This document shows, piece after piece, positions 17,601-24,952 of a stretch of DNA of 64,000 nucleotides. A program made the translations under genes and the position numbers. The notes under the pieces are model-generated. The model saw only the letters and a program-made list of their open reading frames with translations. It searched no databases and had not been told where the DNA came from. The DNA is from Planctomycetaceae bacterium (GTDB lineage Bacteria > Planctomycetota > Planctomycetia > Pirellulales > Thermoguttaceae). The first letter of the stretch is position 1. Each line of letters begins with the position of its first letter. The stretch covers positions 19,462-83,461 of the forward strand of contig JAAYAY010000072.1 of NCBI GenBank assembly GCA_012719125.1, in the 5' to 3' direction.

Positions 17601-18275
17601 GGAGAGTGTCTGCGGGTATTTCGTGGTCACACCGATTGGGTCACTTCTGTGACCCTGAGTGCGAGCAACCGACTGGCCCTCACGGGCAGCAAGGATTGGA
17701 CGCTCCGGCTCTGGGATGTCATTTCCGGGGAATGCCGCCGACTGCTCAAGGGGCACGAAGGACCCGTCATGTCCGTCTGCCTGAGTTCCGACGGTCGCTG
17801 GGCCCTTTCCGGCAGCAAAGATCGAACCATCCGGCTCTGGGAACTGGAGGGGGGAAGTTGCGTCCACGTGTTCGAAGGACATGCGGGAGGTGTCAGTTCG
17901 GTCTTCCTCAACCCCGATTGCCGCTGGATGTTGTCCGGCAGCGAGGACTGGTGCCTGAGACTCTGGGAACTCGATTGGGAGTACGACTTTCCGGGCTGGA
18001 AGGACTGGGACGAGGCCGCTCGCCCATTTCTGGAGACCTTTCTCACCTTGCGATCGCCGGCATCCGGAAGGGGGGATTCCCCCCCTGCCCCACTCGAATG
18101 GGATCAGGTTGAATTCCACGGCCTGATGCGTGCGCTACAGGATCACGGCTTTGGATATCTGAGAGCCCAAGGCGTGAGGGATGAACTGGAGAGAATGGCC
18201 GTGGGTTGGGAGCGTCCAACCCTGTTGCCTGACGCCGACGGCAGAAGTACACTGAACCCGCGCGGCTCATCCTGA
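14649..18275 (+). CDS. Zinc-ribbon Ser/Thr protein kinase with TPR and two WD40 blocks
   Basis: A 1208-residue Hanks-type kinase. Residues 8-31 form a zinc ribbon with CPRC and CKKC. The kinase domain spans about 75-385: glycine loop AEGGMGLVYRV (100-110), Lys122 in ALKRPK, the catalytic loop HQDVKPDN (221-228, with Q in place of the usual R), DFG at 240-242 and SPE at 275-277. A helical TPR-like part (about 395-535) follows. About five WD40 blades come next, then a 90-residue helical insert, then seven clean WD40 blades (for example GHSDSVRSVSLDAGG...TLRLWDIE). There is no transmembrane helix, unlike many PknB-type kinases. The Q for R change suggests no activation-loop control. The HPt gene follows at 143 bases. 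Confidence 0.88.
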   Translation: MQKVTVTCPRCLVQYNIDEAHLGKTGHCKKCDTTFILTCLVDTSTKTQLFPISKLSRGAAGRQVIYAEDTPEIWNVGDVILDVYEVKPLKAGFDAGKHYAEGGMGLVYRVRHRGWDLDLALKRPKSETFQTERGKENFERECTTWVELGLHPNIVSCYYVRRIGDIPMVFAEFVEEGSLDDWIENRMLYQGGPEESLRRILDIAVQFAWGLEYAHENRLIHQDVKPDNVMMDGGVPKVTDFGLAKARVAAGEHASGTMQRSMFVSWGGMTPAFCSPEQIEAALQVKSGTGDQERTHLTRRTDIWSFGISLLAMFMGTAPCTSGGHTAGKVLKEYLQNPPQSDILPPLPPSMADLLTGCFRANPNDRPQSMTEVVDVLKRIYRSEFGSAYPRQKPVTTQLKADTLNNRAASLLDLGKVGEALKCLEEAWESHPWQPQVAQNRGLLLWRTGQITDRDLILHLQELCRTRPLDWEAAYSMGLVQLERGEIKQALVSLEQAVGLGGRFEVQATLDQARTLIAVAPRCVRTFTELPRNALQVYLSSDSHWVLAQIDEQSLCLCNALTGQLAVTFHATGSEISGGAVSSDGRWKLTGESDHNVQLWDLTKNRKVRKFGTILWGPARRVVGGDGCLELSATDDFSIVLKDRESGELLQAFWGHTDKINTVCLSADNEWVVSGGNDRTIRIWEVATGRCLRTFKAHAGAVRAVYLAADGRWALSTGLDRTLKLWNLELLRDKSRRFASPTALCHITSSEEAGRAQADFADLCEQARQAAGLGEYDEALERIREARALPGYEVGREALDLWAMAGRHSRRKYFLDGWSVQTFDGHSKDIHAGVLSADGRLAVSASWDNTVRVWETDTGQCLWTLEGHSDSVRSVSLDAGGTRALSGSWDKTLRLWDIENGTCLRVYEGHGNCVSSAHLSPDGRRALSGSWDQRLRLWDLESGTCIQSFSGHQSHINSVFLSSHGLWALSGSEDKTARLWDLSSGECLRVFRGHTDWVTSVTLSASNRLALTGSKDWTLRLWDVISGECRRLLKGHEGPVMSVCLSSDGRWALSGSKDRTIRLWELEGGSCVHVFEGHAGGVSSVFLNPDCRWMLSGSEDWCLRLWELDWEYDFPGWKDWDEAARPFLETFLTLRSPASGRGDSPPAPLEWDQVEFHGLMRALQDHGFGYLRAQGVRDELERMAVGWERPTLLPDADGRSTLNPRGSS

Positions 18276-18417
18276 ACGCCCGATCCGCTGCGCAAATGGT
18301 GTGCCCGCCCCAACGCGTGTCGAACCCGCGCCCCTCCGTTGACGACAACATGCCTGCCTTGCGTACCGGTCTGAAACCGCGACGCTGAGGCCATTGTGCC
18401 CGATCCGGGTGCTCTCC

Positions 18418-18810
18418 ATGAACGCCATACAAGAACCCGACGATTTCCGAAACCGAGGCGGCGATTCCGGCATCGACCTGCAGGCGGCACTGGCCATGGC
18501 CGGCGGCGACGTTGCCCTGCTGCGAGACTTGGCCGGAGCCTTCCTCGACGAGGTGCCCCGGCTCATCGGCAGTCTCCGGCGGGCCCTCGAGGAACATGAC
18601 TCCGCCTTGCTTCGGTCCGCCGCCCACCAACTGCAAGGCGTGATGCGCTGCCTGCACATCGAACGAGCCCTGCATCAATCTCAGTCACTGGAACAGCACG
18701 CCGAAGGCACGACCGACTGGCCCGCCGTCGAGAAGTTGCTCGCCGAATTGGATGAAACACTCGAGGCTGCCGTGGGTGCGCTCAAGAAGTTCTTGAACGA
18801 ACCCTCTTGA
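18418..18810 (+). CDS. Histidine phosphotransfer (HPt) domain protein
   Basis: A 130-residue single-domain HPt protein that would relay phosphate between response-regulator receivers. The signature is AAHQLQGVMRCL at about residues 67-78, with the phospho-accepting His in the AHxLxG motif. Upstream helices (LQAALAMAGGDVALLRDLAGAF, with FLDEVP) fit the usual four-helix bundle order. The ATG at 18418 is used; an in-frame start at 18394 would add eight residues without homology. It lies 143 bases after the kinase gene in the same direction, so Ser/Thr and His-Asp signalling components are neighbours. No receiver or histidine kinase is seen in the window. Confidence 0.85.
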   Translation: MNAIQEPDDFRNRGGDSGIDLQAALAMAGGDVALLRDLAGAFLDEVPRLIGSLRRALEEHDSALLRSAAHQLQGVMRCLHIERALHQSQSLEQHAEGTTDWPAVEKLLAELDETLEAAVGALKKFLNEPS

Positions 18811-18883
18811 CCGCTTCTCGCGGCGCTCGGGCAAGCCCTTCGGCAGACGAATGAAGAAGACCAAAGGAAAACTGGAGGAAACC

Positions 18884-19990
18884 ATGGGGAAAAAGACGAC
18901 CCGCAGGACCTTCTGCCGAACAGCGGCCGGCATTGGATTATCGCTGACTGCGGCACACGCGACCGCCCTGGCTCAAACGACCGGCAAGGCCGGCAAAGTC
19001 CGGGTCGGGCTCATCGGCACCGACGGCCACACGGGCGTCTTGCTGGGAACCGTCGCTCGCCTCCCAAACGTGGAACTGACCGCCTTCGCCAAAAGCCTCC
19101 CCGACGACGACGCCTCCGGCATGAAGCGGAACAAGGCAGCCGGCCCGGACATGCGCGTCTACGATCAGTTCGAGGAAATGCTGGAGAAGGAAGAACTGGA
19201 CGTCGTCGGGGTATGTCTGCCCTACTATCGCAACGCCGAGGCGTCGATTGCCGCCGCCCGAAAAGGAATCCACATCGTTTCCGAGAAGCCGATCGCAACC
19301 ACGTTGGCCGACCTCGATGCCTTGAAGAACGTGGTGACCCAAGCGAAGGTCCGGCTCACGTCGCTGATGAATATGCGATGTTTTCCGCCCTACCGCGCCG
19401 CTCGCAGGGCGGTTCAGCAGGGGCTGATCGGCGAGCCGATTCTGCTGACTTCCCAGAAGTCGTACCGGTTCGGCAAGGAACGGCCCTGGTTCTACAAGAA
19501 AATGGAGACGTACGGCGGCACCATCCCCTGGGCCGGAATCCACTCCATCGACTACATGCGTTGGACGACCGGCCGGGAGTACGTCCAGGCGTCGGCCTGG
19601 CACGGCAACAACGATCACCCCGACTACCCCGGATTCCAGGACCAGGCGGGCGTGCTCTTCAAGCTCGACAACGGCGGAACCGCCATGACCAACCTCGACT
19701 ACCTGCGTCCCGAGCCGGCGCCGACCCACGGCGACGATCGCCTACGAATCGCCGGCAGTGAGGGCGTTCTCGAGGTCCTGGGGGCCGAAAACCGCGTCAA
19801 CCTGATCACGGCCGCCGACGGTCCCCGCGAACTGGAACTCGGCGAGCCTGTCGACTTCTTTGCCGACTTTCTGGCAGAACTCGCTGGAGAAGGCGAACAC
19901 CTCATCAGCCAGGAAGATGCGTTCCGATTGACGGAGATCTGCCTGAAAGCCCGCGATGCGGCGGAGACGGGAAATTGGGTGTCTCTGTGA
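18884..19990 (+). CDS. Tat-exported Gfo/Idh/MocA-family oxidoreductase
   Basis: A 368-residue NAD(P)-dependent oxidoreductase of the glucose-fructose oxidoreductase family. A twin-arginine signal, TTRRTFCRTAAGIGLSLTAA, is followed by an Ala-rich cleavage region. The Rossmann segment VRVGLIGTDGHTG has a degenerate nucleotide loop. VSEKPIATTLADLDAL carries the EKP motif typical of the family. The C-terminal domain includes GGTIPWAGIHSIDYMRW, with the active-site-region His in IHSIDY. ATG 18884 is preferred because GGAGG lies seven bases upstream; an earlier ATG at 18851 is possible. Planctomycetes hold many such exported enzymes, often for sugar or sugar-acid turnover; the substrate is unknown. 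Confidence 0.88.
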   Translation: MGKKTTRRTFCRTAAGIGLSLTAAHATALAQTTGKAGKVRVGLIGTDGHTGVLLGTVARLPNVELTAFAKSLPDDDASGMKRNKAAGPDMRVYDQFEEMLEKEELDVVGVCLPYYRNAEASIAAARKGIHIVSEKPIATTLADLDALKNVVTQAKVRLTSLMNMRCFPPYRAARRAVQQGLIGEPILLTSQKSYRFGKERPWFYKKMETYGGTIPWAGIHSIDYMRWTTGREYVQASAWHGNNDHPDYPGFQDQAGVLFKLDNGGTAMTNLDYLRPEPAPTHGDDRLRIAGSEGVLEVLGAENRVNLITAADGPRELELGEPVDFFADFLAELAGEGEHLISQEDAFRLTEICLKARDAAETGNWVSL

Positions 19991-20096
19991 GGCAGGTCTT
20001 GATTTCACCCCGGTCCCGGGAGTAGAACATGGCGCGGCCGCATTTGGAGGTGCAATTGGCGGACTTGTCCAATGACCATCCTTGGGGGAGAAAGAG

Positions 20097-20468
20097 ATGA
20101 CCAAGACGGCGACGATTCATGCCCAGCAGCGTTGGGAGTACATGTCCATCTCGCGGAAGACCGACTCGTATCTGGCCGGGGAATTGAACATCCTGGGACA
20201 GGAGGGCTGGGAACTGGTCACGATCAACTATGCTCGCGGCAAAAAAGAGGAGATGTTCTGGACCGCGTTCCTCAAACGCCCGGCAGTCGGGGCCGTGGTG
20301 CCCGGAGCGGCACACCACGCCGCAGCCGCAGCAGGCGCCGAAACCTCTTCAGACGAGTCCAGGCGAGTCCCGGCAGAATCGCTCCAGGGGTTTGACGTGG
20401 ATGGAGACACGTTCGAAATCCACGAGGAACCGAAAAAACCTGCTCCGAGCCAGGAGCCGGGGGATTGA
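20097..20468 (+). CDS. DUF4177-like small protein
   Basis: A 123-residue protein whose first 60 residues match the DUF4177 pattern: QRWEYMSI, then LNILGQEGWELVTINYA and FWTAFLKRP. In this fold the WEY and GWELV strands form a small alpha-beta domain of unknown role. The C-terminal half is Ala-, Glu- and Pro-rich and looks disordered. ATG 20097 is favoured, with GAGAAAGAG just before it; an ATG at 20082 is also in frame. The gene is 106 bases after the oxidoreductase and converges with the M56 gene. Confidence 0.75.
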   Translation: MTKTATIHAQQRWEYMSISRKTDSYLAGELNILGQEGWELVTINYARGKKEEMFWTAFLKRPAVGAVVPGAAHHAAAAAGAETSSDESRRVPAESLQGFDVDGDTFEIHEEPKKPAPSQEPGD

Positions 20469-20482
20469 GGCAGAAGGTCAAC

Positions 20483-20521
20483 CCTCCCCCTCGCTCGCGA
20501 CGTTCGCCAGGGAGGGGGAGG
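20483..20521. terminator. G/C-rich inverted repeat between convergent genes
   Basis: CCTCCCCCT (20483-20491) pairs with AGGGGGAGG (20513-20521) around a 21-base loop, 15 bases after the DUF4177-like stop and 44 bases from the end of the M56 gene. There is no T-run, so it may be a bidirectional transcript-end structure or a repeat fragment. Confidence 0.4.
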
Positions 20522-20564
20522 AGTTACCGAAGATCTGGACGCGGGACAGGCGGGACGAAAGAAA

Positions 20565-23015
20565 CTACCTTCTCTCGCGCAATTCGTTCATCAGGCGTTC
20601 TTGTGCTTCGCGGATCTCCCGCATCATGCGGCGTATCTCTTCGTTCTCTCGGCGGAGCTGCTCAACCTCACCGCGGAGCCGGCCGATGATCTCGCCGCCC
20701 GGTTCCGGACGGCCTTCCGGTCGCGGACCGCGCGGCGGGGCTTCGGGGCCGCGCCCTTCCGGCGGGCCGGGGGTGAACTTACCAACAAGACGCTCGATCT
20801 GCTGACCGATCTGCTCGGCTTGGTCGTGAAGTCCGGCCGCGTGAAGGTTTTCCAGGGCAATGCGCAGATGATCGATGCGGACCTGGAGTTCCGGCGGCGG
20901 TCCCGCCCGATCGCCGTCGCGAGGCGGCACAAGCCGCCCCAGTTGTCCGCGGACCTCGGCAAGCTCCCGCTCCAATGCGGCGAGCCGGCGTACGAGGTTC
21001 TGACGCTGCTCGGCCGTCGCTCGCCGAGTGTCTTCCGCACGCTTGGACAACTCGGTGCGGACCTCGCGTGCCTTTTCGAGTTCTTCGGAAACGCGGCCAA
21101 TGTCCTTTTCGAGCTCTTCGAGTTCCTTCTTGCCCTCTTCTTCGTTCTCTTCTTCCTCGGCTTCTTCCTTGAGTTCCTGTTTCAGCTTCGCGAGTTGCCC
21201 TTCCAGTTCTGCAATGTGACGGATGTTCCCTTCTCGTTCCTCCTGGGTCTTGCGCGTCACCTCTTCGACCTCTCGAACGCCACGCTCCATCTGCTCGCGA
21301 CACTCGGCCTTCTCTCGTTCGAGTTCTTCCACGCGGCGTCGCAGTTCGTCGACCCGGCCCTCCGGACGCTCCCCGCGTTCTCGCTCCCCCTGTTCGCGAT
21401 GCTCGACGTCGCGATCTCGCGGGCCGCGTTCACGATCTCCACGCCCTTCGCGTTCACCGCGCTCGCGATCTCCGCGGACTTCAGCTTCGCGGTTTTCCCG
21501 CTCGCCGCGTTGGACCACCAGGAGCTGGTCGGCCGGCGAGCCTTCCTCCAGTTGGGCCGGTTTGGGCGGGGTGGGCGGGGCGTCGTCGGCTGCCTGGCCC
21601 GCCAGCGGCGTCAAAAAGGCGGTGAGTGTGGCGGCAGCAAGCGACTGTCGCCAGGACATGGTCAATACGTTCATCGATTCTTCTCCCTTCGCAAAAGATG
21701 CCTTCGGGTGAGCCCAAAGGGTACACGAAATCGTCAGAACCAGAAGCAACAACACCGCGATCGGCTTCACTGCTACAGGAATTCGCTCGGCCTTCAGCGG
21801 AGTAGGCCGATCGCCCAGTTTCAACAGCCGCTGCACGCGTCTCGCAAGGCCCGATCGCAGGCCGGAACCCTCGGCCGCCACCCAGCCGAAACGGGGCCGC
21901 CCCGAGAGCCGGCGTCCCAACTTGACCAGGCAATCGGCCAGCACGTCGGGCCCGCCCGGCACGAGCAGGCTCGCCTCGTCGGCCGCCTGTTCCGACGCTG
22001 CCAGAAGCCGGCGATGCGCCAGGTGAGCCGCCGGATGCCACCAGAACAGCGCAGTCGTCAGTTCGCTTGCCAGCAGCCAGGCCGGATCGCTGGCCGCCAG
22101 GTGGGCCAGTTCGTGAGCGAGGATCACCTGTTGCTGCGATCGCGAGAATCGCCCGGCAAAATCGGCCGGCACCAGAACGGCCGGACGCAGCATACCGAAC
22201 GCCACCGGGGCAGGAATGCCCTCCACGGCCAGAACTCGAACCGATCGGCTGACGCCGATTCTTGGCCCCAACTCGCCGATGAGTTCCACAACATCCGGAG
22301 CGTCAAGCTGCTGCCACTGCCGCTGCAAACGCTGCAGTTTCGTTCGCGCGACGAGCGTCCGACCAAGACACCATCCCCCACCCACCAACCAGGCCGCGGC
22401 CAGAAACCAGACGACCGACGCAGGAAGTCGATCTCGTGCTACCGCCGAGCCAATCGGCTCAGTCGCATCGGCACCGTCTTCCGCAGTCGCCAGGGAATGC
22501 TCTCCACATGGTGACACCGGCATTCCGGCAGTCTTGCACAACTGCTCATCGACAGAAGGCGGACCGGCAAAAAACTTTCCCGTTTCCGCTACATCATCCT
22601 CCGCCAGCGAAGGCAGAGAATCGCAGGGAACTTCCACCCATGCCGGTTCCCAGAGTTCGTTCGACGAACATTCGCCCATGCCATCCATGTCCGGCAATCG
22701 GTCCGCGGTGGCAGGCATTCCCGAGGGATCAGTAGCCATCGGTCTGGTATCGGCTTGGGCCGACGACACAACCTCTCGCCGATCGTTCGACAGGAACGAA
22801 AAGGCCGAGACGGCGCTCCCCATCCCGGTCAATTCGAAAGCCAACAGGATACCCATCCCCACGGCAACCGCCTGCCAGAGTACGCGGCGTGCCGCGGCGC
22901 CGGCCAGCAGCCGTTCGGCAACCAGGGCAACGAGAACCATGACGGCCACGCCGGCGGCGAGGGCAAGCAGGGTGTGGCCCAGTGCGCTGCAGGCTGAGTC
23001 GAAGATGTTGTACAT
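20565..23015 (-). CDS. BlaR1-type M56 receptor metalloprotease with long charged coiled-coil tail
   Basis: An 816-residue membrane protein. N-terminal hydrophobic segments (LALAAGVAVMVLVALVAER and a further one) precede a long loop. Then come VVWFLAAAWLVGGGW and the M56 zinc-protease domain, with AHELAHLAASDPAWL (HExxH near residue 300) and WWHPAAHLAHRRLLAASEQAADE. Another helix (VKPIAVLLLLVLTISCTLW) follows. The last 300 residues are extreme: Arg/Glu/Gly-rich repeats, then a coiled coil of VEELEREKAE type. In BlaR1 this position holds a penicillin-binding sensor; here it is replaced by coiled coil. The start at ATG 23015 puts the first helix at the N-terminus. blaI is 75 bases upstream in the same direction. 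Confidence 0.88.
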   Translation of the reverse strand: MYNIFDSACSALGHTLLALAAGVAVMVLVALVAERLLAGAAARRVLWQAVAVGMGILLAFELTGMGSAVSAFSFLSNDRREVVSSAQADTRPMATDPSGMPATADRLPDMDGMGECSSNELWEPAWVEVPCDSLPSLAEDDVAETGKFFAGPPSVDEQLCKTAGMPVSPCGEHSLATAEDGADATEPIGSAVARDRLPASVVWFLAAAWLVGGGWCLGRTLVARTKLQRLQRQWQQLDAPDVVELIGELGPRIGVSRSVRVLAVEGIPAPVAFGMLRPAVLVPADFAGRFSRSQQQVILAHELAHLAASDPAWLLASELTTALFWWHPAAHLAHRRLLAASEQAADEASLLVPGGPDVLADCLVKLGRRLSGRPRFGWVAAEGSGLRSGLARRVQRLLKLGDRPTPLKAERIPVAVKPIAVLLLLVLTISCTLWAHPKASFAKGEESMNVLTMSWRQSLAAATLTAFLTPLAGQAADDAPPTPPKPAQLEEGSPADQLLVVQRGERENREAEVRGDRERGEREGRGDRERGPRDRDVEHREQGERERGERPEGRVDELRRRVEELEREKAECREQMERGVREVEEVTRKTQEEREGNIRHIAELEGQLAKLKQELKEEAEEEENEEEGKKELEELEKDIGRVSEELEKAREVRTELSKRAEDTRRATAEQRQNLVRRLAALERELAEVRGQLGRLVPPRDGDRAGPPPELQVRIDHLRIALENLHAAGLHDQAEQIGQQIERLVGKFTPGPPEGRGPEAPPRGPRPEGRPEPGGEIIGRLRGEVEQLRRENEEIRRMMREIREAQERLMNELRERR

Positions 23016-23089
23016 GGTTGAGCCCGCTAGAAGAGAAACCCCTGGGCACTGCTTGCGAACAAGCAGTGGCACACGAGGCGGCAAGCCCC

Positions 23090-23482
23090 CTACTTGTGTG
23101 CGGTCTTGGACTTTCGCTTGCGGATCAGTCTTTCGAGTTCGGCCAACTCGTCCTCGTCGACCTCGCGAGTCTGCAGCAAGTGGCTGACGGCCTGAGCGAG
23201 ACTGCCCTCGAAGAGGCGATCCACCAGGTCGTCGGCCATGCTGCGGGTGACGTCGCGCTCATCGACGGCGGCATGGTAAATGAACCGGCGGTCCAGCGTT
23301 TCGTGACCGACCAATCCGCGGTCCTCCATCTTCCGCAGCATGGTGGCCACCGTGGTGTAGGCCAGGTCGTCGCCGTCCAGTCGCTCGCGGACCTCCGCTA
23401 CGCCCAGCGGCCCGCACCGCCACAACACCCGCATGATCCGCAATTGAAGGTCGCCCAGCCGAAAACTACTTGCGTCACTCAT
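23090..23482 (-). CDS. blaI: BlaI/MecI-family transcriptional repressor
   Basis: A 130-residue winged-helix repressor. LGDLQLRIMRVLWRCGPLGV and the recognition region DDLAYTTVATMLRKMEDRGLV (roughly residues 8-60) are the standard BlaI/MecI sequence. The C-terminal half (MADDLVDRLFEGSLAQAVSH) is the dimerisation part containing the region cut by the partner protease. It ends in a basic RKRKSKTAHK. It is co-directional with the M56 gene, 75 bases apart, forming the classical repressor-receptor pair. The promoter at 23519-23547 carries two adjacent operator palindromes, so self-repression is very likely. The inducing signal is not necessarily beta-lactam. Confidence 0.94.
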   Translation of the reverse strand: MSDASSFRLGDLQLRIMRVLWRCGPLGVAEVRERLDGDDLAYTTVATMLRKMEDRGLVGHETLDRRFIYHAAVDERDVTRSMADDLVDRLFEGSLAQAVSHLLQTREVDEDELAELERLIRKRKSKTAHK

Positions 23483-23506
23483 GGGTCAGCACTCCCTGCA
23501 TGTTCA

Positions 23507-23547
23507 ACTACCGCGGTAATACTACCGGAGTAGTCAACAGGAGTCAA
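23507..23547 (-). promoter_or_regulatory. blaI promoter overlapped by two tandem BlaI operators
   Basis: On the minus strand, TTGACT (plus coordinates 23542-23547), 17 bases, then TAGTAT (23519-23524) form a near-consensus sigma70 promoter. Overlapping the -10 are two abutting 14-base palindromes: ACTACCGGAGTAGT (23521-23534) and ACTACCGCGGTAAT (23507-23520). Both fit ACTAC-N4-GTAGT with one mismatch in the second. This is a classic layout for a repressor blocking its own promoter. Confidence 0.8.
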
Positions 23548-23617
23548 GCGTTTTCTTGTCGGAGAAATGAACCCCCTCCACAGCATCACATTCCAGGGCG
23601 TGTCCCCGGAGAACTGC

Positions 23618-23746
23618 AAGGTAGCAGGCACGCTCCGCCGTGCCGTCCGCCAAAGAAGGTAGCAGGCACGCTCCGCCGTGCCGTCCGCAGAACTGCCGGA
23701 AATCCCGATTCCCCGCGGACGGCACTCGGAGAGTGCCTGCTACTCT
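23618..23746. repeat. Three REP-like hairpin repeats (two direct, one inverted)
   Basis: A 33-base unit beginning AAGGTAGCAGGCACGCTCCG is present identically at 23618-23650 and 23656-23688. A diverged copy lies in opposite orientation at 23715-23746. Each unit can fold through GGCACG/CGTGCC (GGCACT/AGTGCC in the inverted copy). Direct and inverted copies in an otherwise gene-free 396-base stretch (23483-23878) resemble REP clusters (BIMEs). No other copy was seen in the window. Confidence 0.8.
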
Positions 23747-23878
23747 GCCTATCACAATTGGACTTTGCAGTCCCCCTGGATGTGCCCCCGAAGCGGTTGG
23801 TGTTTGTTCTGGGTGCGATTAAGCTGGAAAGCAGGATTTCTCACGTATCCCATAACGTCCGCTGCCGAGGGGATTGCC

Positions 23879-24178
23879 ATGTCAACCGAAGAGCAAGCGA
23901 TGGAACCCGAACCGACTCCGGCCGTCGAGCCCGATGAAACGCCCGAGGTAAAAGCGGCGGCCGAGGCCGTCCGCCGAGCCAAGGAGGAATTCGAGAAGGC
24001 CTGCGCGACCTACGAAAACCTGCGGAGGGAGGCCGTCGATCGGATTCGCAAGCTCCGCGAGAGCACCGTGGGTGACGTGGTCGAAGGATCGCTCGAAACG
24101 GTCCGCCGGCACCCCGCACTTGGTGTGGGCCTGGCGGTTCTCGTCGGATTCTTTCTGGGGCGACTGTTTCGCCGGTAG
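23879..24178 (+). CDS. DUF883/ElaB-YqjD-like membrane-anchored protein
   Basis: A 99-residue protein with an acidic Pro-rich N-terminus (about residues 1-25). A helical segment with heptad character (VKAAAEAVRRAKEEFEKACA) follows, and then one C-terminal membrane helix, ALGVGLAVLVGFFLGRLFRR. That order, soluble helix plus a C-terminal TM ending in FxxGRLFRR, matches ElaB/YqjD-type proteins, which are inner-membrane proteins linked to stationary phase and stress and reported to bind ribosomes in E. coli. It starts at ATG 23879 with GAGGGG ten bases upstream. It heads a tight four-gene group (next gene six bases on), which includes a YqjE-like gene as in the enterobacterial yqjD-yqjE arrangement. 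Confidence 0.75.
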   Translation: MSTEEQAMEPEPTPAVEPDETPEVKAAAEAVRRAKEEFEKACATYENLRREAVDRIRKLRESTVGDVVEGSLETVRRHPALGVGLAVLVGFFLGRLFRR

Positions 24179-24184
24179 AGACTG

Positions 24185-24538
24185 ATGACGACAAGCATCC
24201 ATCAACAACACGAAGCCGAAAAGCGGCGACTGCGGGCGGCGATCGCACGATCGCGGCGGCGGATCGATCGCCGTCTGCGCGGGACCAACCAGGCAGCCGG
24301 CCATCTCGTTTCATGGCAAACCTATGTCCGGCGCTGGCCCGGCCTGGCCCTGGCCGCCGGGCTGGGCCTCGGATGGGTTCTGGCGGCCGGTTTGCGCCCA
24401 CGTTTCCTCGTCGGCCTGTTCGGGGCTCGACTCTTCCGCGAAATGAGCCGCCAGGCCACGAAACTCTTCGCACGCGAGTTGAAGAGCTTCTGGAGCGACA
24501 CCGGGCCGGTCGAGACGGGGGGCGGCGACCATGCCTGA
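24185..24538 (+). CDS. Small membrane protein, YqjK-like position
   Basis: A 117-residue protein. A very basic N-terminal helix (RRLRAAIARSRRRIDRRLRG, about residues 14-33) is followed by one membrane segment, WPGLALAAGLGLGWVLAAGL (about 51-70), and an amphipathic C-terminal region. No family is recognised with certainty. Its position between a YqjD-like and a YqjE-like gene, and the basic-helix-plus-TM build, suggest it takes the place of YqjK in this group. It overlaps the next gene by eight bases (24531-24538), indicating translational coupling. Confidence 0.65.
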   Translation: MTTSIHQQHEAEKRRLRAAIARSRRRIDRRLRGTNQAAGHLVSWQTYVRRWPGLALAAGLGLGWVLAAGLRPRFLVGLFGARLFREMSRQATKLFARELKSFWSDTGPVETGGGDHA

Positions 24539-24944
24539 CGCCGACCGGCCGCTGCTGGGTGAGCTTCGCAACGAACTGACAGGGATGACGGACGAGTTGG
24601 TTCAACTGGCCACGCTTCGTCTCCGCCTGGCCGAGATCGAGCTCCGCGAGTCGGCGGCAACAGCCAGGCGGTTTGCCGTTTGGGCGGTCGCGGCCGTGGT
24701 TCTCCTGCTGACGTCCCTGCCCGTTTTCGTGGTCGCCCTCGCAGCCTGGCTCGACGGAGCGGCTGAACTCCCCCTGTCATGGAATTGGATTCTGGGCGCG
24801 ATCCTGGCGACCGCCGGCGCGGCCCTCGGCTGGTTCGCCTGGCGCCGATTCCGCCGCGACTTTCGCGGGTTGGAACAGTCGCTTGAGGAACTGCGGGAAG
24901 ACCTGGTGTGGGTCAAGGAATGGGGTGGCCGCGGGAAGTCGTGA
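24531..24944 (+). CDS. Phage-holin-family / YqjE-like membrane protein
   Basis: A 137-residue protein with an amphipathic N-terminal helix (ELTGMTDELVQLATLRLRLAE). Two strong membrane helices follow, at about residues 45-70 (FAVWAVAAVVLLLTSLPVFV) and 83-103 (ILGAILATAGAALGWFAW). A charged C-terminal helix (RDFRGLEQSLEELREDLVWV) ends the protein. This layout is that of the holin-X/YqjE family (PF07332-like), which despite the name is mostly chromosomal and not phage-encoded. It overlaps the gene before it by eight bases and lies nine bases from the next small membrane gene. Confidence 0.75.
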   Translation: MPDADRPLLGELRNELTGMTDELVQLATLRLRLAEIELRESAATARRFAVWAVAAVVLLLTSLPVFVVALAAWLDGAAELPLSWNWILGAILATAGAALGWFAWRRFRRDFRGLEQSLEELREDLVWVKEWGGRGKS

Positions 24945-24952
24945 GTCTGACC

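Noticed and set aside
18065..18090. Hairpin GGGGGGATTCCCCCC near the end of the kinase gene
   Set aside because: Lies inside the coding frame and has no T-run; probably chance or a small repeat rather than a terminator.
16125..18119. 664-codon minus-strand frame
   Set aside because: Shadow of the WD40 repeats in the kinase gene.
23618..23688. CRISPR-like direct repeats
   Set aside because: Only two identical units with a five-base gap and no spacer-sized unique sequence or cas genes; fits REP-type repeats.
24531..24944. Prophage lysis gene (holin)
   Set aside because: The holin-family label is historical; neighbours are YqjD-like membrane proteins and no phage genes are present.
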